This document shows, piece after piece, positions 5,122 to 9,214 of a DNA stretch of 9,214 bases. The translations under genes were made by a program, and so were the position numbers. The stretch comes from Bacillota bacterium (GTDB lineage: Bacteria > Bacillota > Clostridia > Oscillospirales > Oscillospiraceae), in assembly GCA_009781925.1 (NCBI GenBank), contig WQUU01000263.1:1-9214 (forward strand), in the 5' to 3' direction. The notes below the pieces were generated by a model that was not told the DNA's origin, did no database searches, and saw nothing but the letters and a program-made list of their open reading frames with translations. Positions within the stretch are counted from its first letter, which is position 1, and the number at the start of each line of letters is the position of its first letter.

Positions 5122-6119
5122 TACTGTGAAAACCGGTACACCGTCTCGCCCACATACACCGCTCCGTCGCGCAGGATGCAGCTGGGGAAATCCGGATGGT
5201 TCACCGCGTCCGGCCAGAACTGCGTTTCCAGACAGAGACCGCTCCGCCTGCCATAGACCGCGCCACCCTTGCCGACGTCACCGTTTAGGAAGTTGCCGCT
5301 ATAAAACTGCAGGCCCGGCTCGGTGGTCAGGCACTCCATGCGCAGTCCGCCGGATTCCAATACGGCGGCAAGCCGGGGCTCGATTTGCGGTTCGCGGGAC
5401 AGGACAAAGTTGTCGTCGAACATAAAACTGCCGATGGTTTTTGGGCTGCGCAAGTCGTAAGGGGTACCGGCGACGTCGAGCAGTTTCCCCGTGGGGATGA
5501 GGCCGGCGTCCACCTCCGTGACCGCGTCGGCGAGGATCTGGATGCTGTGGCCGTCGATCGTCCCCGCGCTGTGGCCGCTCAGATTGAAATAGCAGTGGTT
5601 TGTCAGATTCAGCGGCGTGCTCATACCGCAACGCCCGACGTAACGGATGTGCAGCGCTCCGCCCTCGAGGGAGTAATCCACCCCCACGCTCAGATTTCCC
5701 GGAAAACCCGCGTCCCCATCGGGGGAGAAGAGTGAGAGCGACAGCACGCCCGACTGTGTGTTCGCGCTCCAGACCCGTTTGTCGAAGCCGTCCGGGCCGC
5801 CGTGCAGGCAGTTTGCGCCGTCGTTGGCGGGGAGCCGGTAGGTCACCCCGTCCAGCGTAAAACGCGCGCCTCCGATGCGGTTTGCCACTCGGCCGATGAG
5901 CGCGCCTATAAATTTGTCCTGGTTTTCGTAGGCCTCGATGCTGTCAAAGCCTAGGGCCACGTCCCGGACGCCCTCGGCCGCGGCGACGCGCAAACTGCGG
6001 ATCGCCCCGCCGTAAGTGAGAATTTCGGCCTCCGCGCCGCCATCCCGCAGAGTGTAGCAGGTAACGGTCTCGCCGGCTTTTGTTTTTCCAAAGGGGCGTT
6101 GTTCAATTGTCATACGCAT
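5118..6119 (-). CDS. galM: Aldose 1-epimerase (galactose mutarotase)
   Basis: The enzyme interconverts beta- and alpha-D-galactose, supplying the alpha anomer to galactokinase in the cytoplasm. The family's active-site residues are all visible: His106 in CLHGGPDGFDKRVW, His175 in NLTNHCYFNLSG (the general acid), Asp236 in FMFDDNFV and Glu299 in LCLETQFWPDAVNHP (the general base). The length, 333 residues, is typical and there is no signal peptide. The start overlaps the end of galT by 17 bases. A second ATG two codons in (6113) is an equally possible start. Its position as the third gene of a galK-galT-galM run fits the Leloir pathway. Confidence 0.93.
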   Translation of the reverse strand: MRMTIEQRPFGKTKAGETVTCYTLRDGGAEAEILTYGGAIRSLRVAAAEGVRDVALGFDSIEAYENQDKFIGALIGRVANRIGGARFTLDGVTYRLPANDGANCLHGGPDGFDKRVWSANTQSGVLSLSLFSPDGDAGFPGNLSVGVDYSLEGGALHIRYVGRCGMSTPLNLTNHCYFNLSGHSAGTIDGHSIQILADAVTEVDAGLIPTGKLLDVAGTPYDLRSPKTIGSFMFDDNFVLSREPQIEPRLAAVLESGGLRMECLTTEPGLQFYSGNFLNGDVGKGGAVYGRRSGLCLETQFWPDAVNHPDFPSCILRDGAVYVGETVYRFSQY

Positions 6120-7533
6120 TCACACTTTCCATAAATTTTAAAAAGGCGCTTTGTCCTTGCGCATCCCGCTTAAAGACGCCGCAGTGCTCCAGAACTTTGG
6201 CGAAGACCTGCCCGATCTCCTCACGGGCCTCCGCTGACTCCAGATCATACTGATCCCGGAGCCGGGGCGGGAGCACCGCCAGGCCCATGACCTCGATGAG
6301 GCCGATGTTCTCCTTCTTGATGTGGTGGAGCTCCGCGTGGGGATGGAAGACCCCCAGGGGGTGCTCCGCCGTGGTGATGTTGTTGCGCAGCACCAGATCG
6401 AGTTCAAAAGCCCCGTCCCGAAAGCGGGCGATGGCTGTGATCGTATTGTGGGGCTCGCCCTCCGTCTCGGCAAAGATGTAGACGCTCTCGTCCGTGTATG
6501 CCCGCCAGCAGCCCAAAATTTTGTCTGCCAGATCGACCAGCGCCCCCCGCTCCGCGCTCCGCAGCCGCAGCACGCTCATGGGCCACCGGACAACGCCCGC
6601 CTCCACGCCCTCGAAGCCCCGGAAGCTGACCGCTTTTTCGACCGGGGCCAGCGCCATGGGAAAATCATAGCGCCCCCCCTGAAAGTGGTCGTGGGACAGA
6701 ATCGAGCCGCCCACAATGGGCAGGTCGGCGTTGGAACCCATGAAGTAGTGGGGAAACAGGAAGACAAACTCCAATAGCCGCGCAAAACAGCCCCGATCGA
6801 TTTTCATGGGGATGTGTTCGGCGTTGAGCGCGATGCAGTGCTCGTTGTAGTAGACATAGGGGGAATATTGCAAATACCAGCGCGCGCCGCCCAGCGTGAT
6901 GGGGATGATCCGGTGGTTCCCCCGCGCGGGATAGTCGATTCGCCCGGCGTAGCCCTCGCTCTCCGCGCAGAGCTGACAGAGGGGATAACCGCAGGCCGAA
7001 ACTGTCCGCGCGGCGGCGATGACCCGGGGATCCTTCTCCGGTTTGGAGAGGTTGACCGTGATGTCCAGTTCCCCGTAGGCCGTGGCCGTGCGCCAGCGGA
7101 TGTCCTTCGCGATGCGGTCGCGGCGGATATAATTGGTGTCCTGGCTAAAGGCGTAGTACCAGTCCGTGGCGGCCTTCGGATCCCGCGCGCAGAGGGCGTC
7201 AAACTTTTCGATCACCTGCGCCGGCCGGGGCGTCAGCCGTCCCATAATGGCGGTGTCCAGCAGGTCGTCCGCCTTCCCGTTAAGCAGCTCCGACAAAATG
7301 GCGGCGAGCCTGTAGGGGCCGTCGCCCTCGACGGCCCGTTGACCCAAGCCGCCCTCGACGGCCCGCTGACCCAAACCGCCCTCGACGGCCCGCGTTTGTA
7401 GATCCGCCGGCGTATAGCTGTCCAGTCCCAGCGCATCGATAACCGCGTTTGCGGCCCAAATGCGCTCCGACGGCTCAATGAGCCCCTTTTCCTCCGCGTA
7501 GAGCAACAGCTTGGAAATCGCCGCGTCTGTCAT
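6103..7533 (-). CDS. galT: UTP-hexose-1-phosphate uridylyltransferase (GalT, Firmicutes type)
   Basis: The enzyme transfers UMP between UDP-glucose and galactose-1-phosphate, the second Leloir step. It belongs to the longer GalT family of Firmicutes, usually about 490-500 residues, and has 476 residues here. Family blocks include AFSQDTNYIRRDRIAKDI (129-146), CQLCAESEGYAGR, and the active-site region GGSILSHDHFQGG, where His281 and His283 form the His-x-His nucleophile motif. NNITTAEHPLGVFHPHAELHHIKKENIGLIEVMGLAVLP is also present as consecutive blocks near the C-terminus. The gene is oddly altered near the N-terminus. Residues 48-75 are made by a 27-bp tandem repeat (RAVEGGLGQ) fused to a palindromic repeat, which replaces or extends the usual linker. 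The frame is kept and all catalytic residues remain. The start overlaps the galK stop by 4 bases (ATGA), indicating coupled translation. Confidence 0.92.
   Translation of the reverse strand: MTDAAISKLLLYAEEKGLIEPSERIWAANAVIDALGLDSYTPADLQTRAVEGGLGQRAVEGGLGQRAVEGDGPYRLAAILSELLNGKADDLLDTAIMGRLTPRPAQVIEKFDALCARDPKAATDWYYAFSQDTNYIRRDRIAKDIRWRTATAYGELDITVNLSKPEKDPRVIAAARTVSACGYPLCQLCAESEGYAGRIDYPARGNHRIIPITLGGARWYLQYSPYVYYNEHCIALNAEHIPMKIDRGCFARLLEFVFLFPHYFMGSNADLPIVGGSILSHDHFQGGRYDFPMALAPVEKAVSFRGFEGVEAGVVRWPMSVLRLRSAERGALVDLADKILGCWRAYTDESVYIFAETEGEPHNTITAIARFRDGAFELDLVLRNNITTAEHPLGVFHPHAELHHIKKENIGLIEVMGLAVLPPRLRDQYDLESAEAREEIGQVFAKVLEHCGVFKRDAQGQSAFLKFMESVNAYDN
7311..7338 (+). repeat. TGTAGGGG palindromic repeat inside galT
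   Basis: This is the cleanest member of the dispersed family: TGTA, then the 9-bp stem GGGCCGTCG (7316-7324) and CGACGGCCC (7329-7337) around a CCCT loop, then G. It lies antisense within galT and encodes roughly RAVEGDGPYR (about residues 66-75). Its right half is the seed of the adjoining tandem array. Confidence 0.8.
7324..7393. repeat. 27-bp in-frame tandem repeat in galT, about 2.6 units
   Basis: Units start at 7324, 7351 and 7378, each opening GCCCTCGACGGCCCG. The first two full units differ at only two of 27 positions, and the third runs about 16 bases before diverging. The period is a multiple of three and encodes repeats of RAVEGGLGQ on the minus strand. The first 15 bases of each unit are the loop and right arm of the palindromic repeat at 7311-7338, so the array seems to have grown from that insertion by slippage or unequal exchange. 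There are no unique spacers, so it is not a CRISPR array. Confidence 0.9.
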
Positions 7534-8777
7534 GGATCCACCTCGATTGCCGCCGCGCCCACGGGCCGGATGGTCAACGCGTGGCAGGCCCCGGCCCCGA
7601 AGATCCGATCCATGGCCCCGGCGTAGTCCGGCACGAGCGGGAGCGGGACAAAGGCCTGGATTGTCCCCGCAAAGCCGCCGCCCTGGATGCGGATAGCTCC
7701 CGCGCCGTTCAGGACGCGCTCGCTCTCAAAGAGGGCGATGCAGAGGCCCATCTCGTCCCCGTAATAGACGTTTTGCAGATACTGAAAAGATGAGCGGCCG
7801 CTCTCGTTCACCAGCCGGAGAAACGCGGCAAAATCCCCGAACCGCAGCGCCTGCACCTCCTCTGGCACCCGCGCGTCCTCGGCGAAAAAGTGCATGGCCC
7901 GGAGCAGCGCCCGGTCGGGGAGCTTTCCGTAGAGCGAGGGCAGCGCGGCATAAAATTCCTCTGGGGAGACCTCCCGCAGAAAGTTTTTCCCGAAAGCCTC
8001 CGCCACCTGCCGCATTTCCCGGGGGATCGCGGCGTAAGCGGGGGTCAGGTCGGCGTGGCTGCCGATGGGGCCGGTGACGCAGAGGGCGTGGCCGCTGGCT
8101 GCGAAGTCAAACGCCACCCGTTCGACGACGGGCGCGGCGGGGTCTTTGAAATCGATGGCGATGAGGCCCCCCACGGCGCAGGCCATCTGATCCATCAGGC
8201 CGCAGGGCTTGCCGAAGAAGCGGTTCTCCGCCCGCTGGGCCAAAATCGCGATGTCCTCCGCGGAGATCGCCCCTCCGCCGAATTTCCGCAAAATGACGCC
8301 GATGAGTGTCTCCAGCGCCGCCGAGGAGGAGAGCCCCGAGCCGGGGAACACGTTTGAGACGGTGACGGCGTCAAAACCCGCGACCGGCAGCCCGCGCGCA
8401 ACAAAGCCCGCAGCCATGCCCCGGGCCAGCGCGGCGGAGTCGCCCGCCTCCGCCGGAACGGGTTCCAGCGTATCGAGCGTGATGTCAACCTCCGGGAAAC
8501 CCGGCGAGGCGATGCGGATACGCGGTTCCTCGGAGCGCCGCGCCACGCAGGCGATGTCCAGATTTACGGAGGCCGCCAGGACGCGGCCGTGCTGGTGGTC
8601 GGTGTGATTGCCGCCGATCTCCGCCCGTCCCGGTGCGGAGAAGAGCTGCAGATCCCCGTCGCCGTAGGCGCCGACGAACGTGTCAACGAGAGCCCGAAAC
8701 CGTTCGCCGGCCACGTCCCGAATGAGCGTTGCTTTGAGTCTATCCGCGCTTGGCATGGGAAACACCCGCTTTTTCAT
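7530..8777 (-). CDS. galK: Galactokinase
   Basis: A GHMP-family kinase that phosphorylates alpha-D-galactose with ATP to galactose-1-phosphate, the first Leloir step. The motifs are complete: the sugar-binding signature SAPGRAEIGGNHTDHQHG, the phosphate-binding loop GSGLSSSAALE, the catalytic Asp in GLMDQMA, and the C-terminal GGGFAGTIQAFVP. The GGNHTDHQHG form, in place of the textbook GEHTDY, is a variant I associate with clostridial galactokinases. The ATG at 8777 gives 415 residues, about normal. An ATG seven codons later (8756, MPSADRLK) is equally plausible, and neither has a strong ribosome-binding site. The frame stays open to 8861, but that would start upstream of the predicted promoter and add a non-family segment. 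The gene overlaps galT by 4 bases and heads the operon. Confidence 0.92.
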   Translation of the reverse strand: MKKRVFPMPSADRLKATLIRDVAGERFRALVDTFVGAYGDGDLQLFSAPGRAEIGGNHTDHQHGRVLAASVNLDIACVARRSEEPRIRIASPGFPEVDITLDTLEPVPAEAGDSAALARGMAAGFVARGLPVAGFDAVTVSNVFPGSGLSSSAALETLIGVILRKFGGGAISAEDIAILAQRAENRFFGKPCGLMDQMACAVGGLIAIDFKDPAAPVVERVAFDFAASGHALCVTGPIGSHADLTPAYAAIPREMRQVAEAFGKNFLREVSPEEFYAALPSLYGKLPDRALLRAMHFFAEDARVPEEVQALRFGDFAAFLRLVNESGRSSFQYLQNVYYGDEMGLCIALFESERVLNGAGAIRIQGGGFAGTIQAFVPLPLVPDYAGAMDRIFGAGACHALTIRPVGAAAIEVDP

Positions 8778-8802
8778 GGTTTGTGGTGGATATCGTAAGG
8801 TT

Positions 8803-8831
8803 ACATTACCACGGATATGGGCCGCTGTCAA
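8803..8831 (-). promoter_or_regulatory. Candidate promoter of the gal operon
   Basis: On the minus strand there is a perfect TTGACA -35 box (8831-8826), a 17-base spacer, and a weak TAATGT -10 box (8808-8803). The -10 box is preceded by TGG, an extended -10 of the TGn type. Transcription would start near 8796, about 20 bases before the galK ATG used here. Only three of six -10 bases match, so the promoter may need an activator. Confidence 0.5.
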
Positions 8832-8888
8832 GAATTTGACGGCTGCGACATCAAATTCCAAAAAAATCTGTTATGGTATACTTTGTAC

Positions 8889-8917
8889 TTGCATAATTCC
8901 CCGCGAAACGCTATACT
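8889..8917 (+). promoter_or_regulatory. Candidate promoter of the divergent secreted protein
   Basis: TTGCAT (8889-8894) and TATACT (8912-8917) are separated by 17 bases and lie about 40 bases before the ATG at 8957. The -10 box is good but the -35 is poor. A second TATACT preceded by TGG (8877-8882) is an alternative. This promoter and that of galK fire in opposite directions from a shared 180-base region, so one regulator could act on both, though no clear operator is seen. Confidence 0.4.
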
Positions 8918-8956
8918 GAAAGACAAGTCGAGACTATGGAGATCGGAGAGGGATCA

Positions 8957-9214
8957 ATGAAAAAAATTCTGAGACTGTTCAGCATCACGCTCGTTCTCTG
9001 CCTCGCGTTCAGCCTGATCTCGCCGGGCCTTACCTCCGCCGCGGCGGGAGGGGGGGCTGCGGCGTCCGGAGGCTACATCGTCAAATTTAAGTCGGATACC
9101 GTACATATCATGGCCACGCAGAAGGGTGTCGAACCTATCTGCGCCGGGGAGCAGTTGTACCGTGTGGACAATCCGGCGACACTGCAACAAATCATAACCT
9201 CCGGCGCGGCGGAG
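8957..9214 (+). CDS. Secreted protein, possible S8 peptidase (subtilase) N-terminus (partial)
   Basis: 86 residues are visible before the window ends. Residues 1 to about 28 form a standard signal peptide: KK, a hydrophobic core (LFSITLVLCLAFSLI), then a likely cleavage near TSAAA. A Gly/Ala-rich linker follows. The mature part reads GYIVKFKSD and then GEQLYRVDNPATLQQIITSGAAE. This resembles the inhibitor-I9 propeptide of subtilases, which begins with a YIVKFK-like strand and ends with a 'residue-V-E-P' segment that would lie just past the edge. No catalytic residues are visible, so the peptidase assignment is tentative. The ATG has GGAGAGGG at 8945-8952. The codon use and GC content match the host genes. 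Confidence 0.6.
   Translation, partial: MKKILRLFSITLVLCLAFSLISPGLTSAAAGGGAAASGGYIVKFKSDTVHIMATQKGVEPICAGEQLYRVDNPATLQQIITSGAAE

Noticed and set aside
7324..7393. Possible CRISPR array
   Set aside because: The repeats are contiguous with no unique spacers, in frame with galT, and there are no cas genes.
8778..8861. N-terminal extension of galactokinase to 8861
   Set aside because: The extra 28 residues have no family likeness, and the candidate galK promoter (8803-8831) lies within this stretch.

Overview
The window looks like a chromosomal segment of a spore-forming, GC-rich Bacillota, most likely class Clostridia near the Oscillospiraceae. Three things point there: a cotJ spore-coat operon, a galK-galT-galM operon with the Firmicutes-type GalT, and scattered 28-bp palindromes beginning TGTAGGG that recall repeats in that group. 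The lineage is inferred from protein families and base composition, not from a marker gene.

Positions 1 to about 1940 are the right-hand end of an integrated mobile element, visibly less GC-rich at its left than the rest. It carries the 3' end of a small unknown gene with its terminator, a near-consensus vegetative promoter, and a 566-residue large serine recombinase. The element ends inside cotJC, whose first 62 codons lie on the other strand at 1940-2125. The rest of cotJC is not in the window and should lie at the element's far (left) end. Insertion follows the codons for LLTDIG, just before the conserved EExxH metal-ligand region of this manganese-catalase-like coat protein. The recombinase gene reads through the junction and takes its last 12 codons and stop from antisense cotJC. 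This arrangement resembles the skin-type intervening elements known from other sporulation genes, which are excised in the mother cell.

Positions 2112-2591 (minus) hold one ORF with a CotJA-like N-terminal part and a CotJB-like C-terminal part, an apparent fusion. The interval 2592-2740 contains a pair of opposed palindromic repeats. One of them, with its T-tract, forms a terminator for the genes to its right.

Positions 2741-5083 (minus) encode a NitT/TauT-type ABC importer: lipoprotein, permease and ATPase, translationally coupled, substrate unknown. Positions 5118-8777 (minus) encode the Leloir pathway enzymes galactokinase, hexose-1-phosphate uridylyltransferase and aldose 1-epimerase, also with overlapping genes. 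Only 34 bases and no convincing promoter separate galM from the importer, so all six genes may share one transcript from a galK promoter near 8803-8831. At 8957-9214 (plus), divergent from galK, begins a secreted protein whose start resembles a subtilase propeptide.

The main points for a second look are the cotJC-disrupting element with its host-borrowed recombinase C-terminus, the CotJA-CotJB fusion, and the palindromic repeats that entered coding sequence in frame, one now part of a 27-bp tandem expansion in galT.
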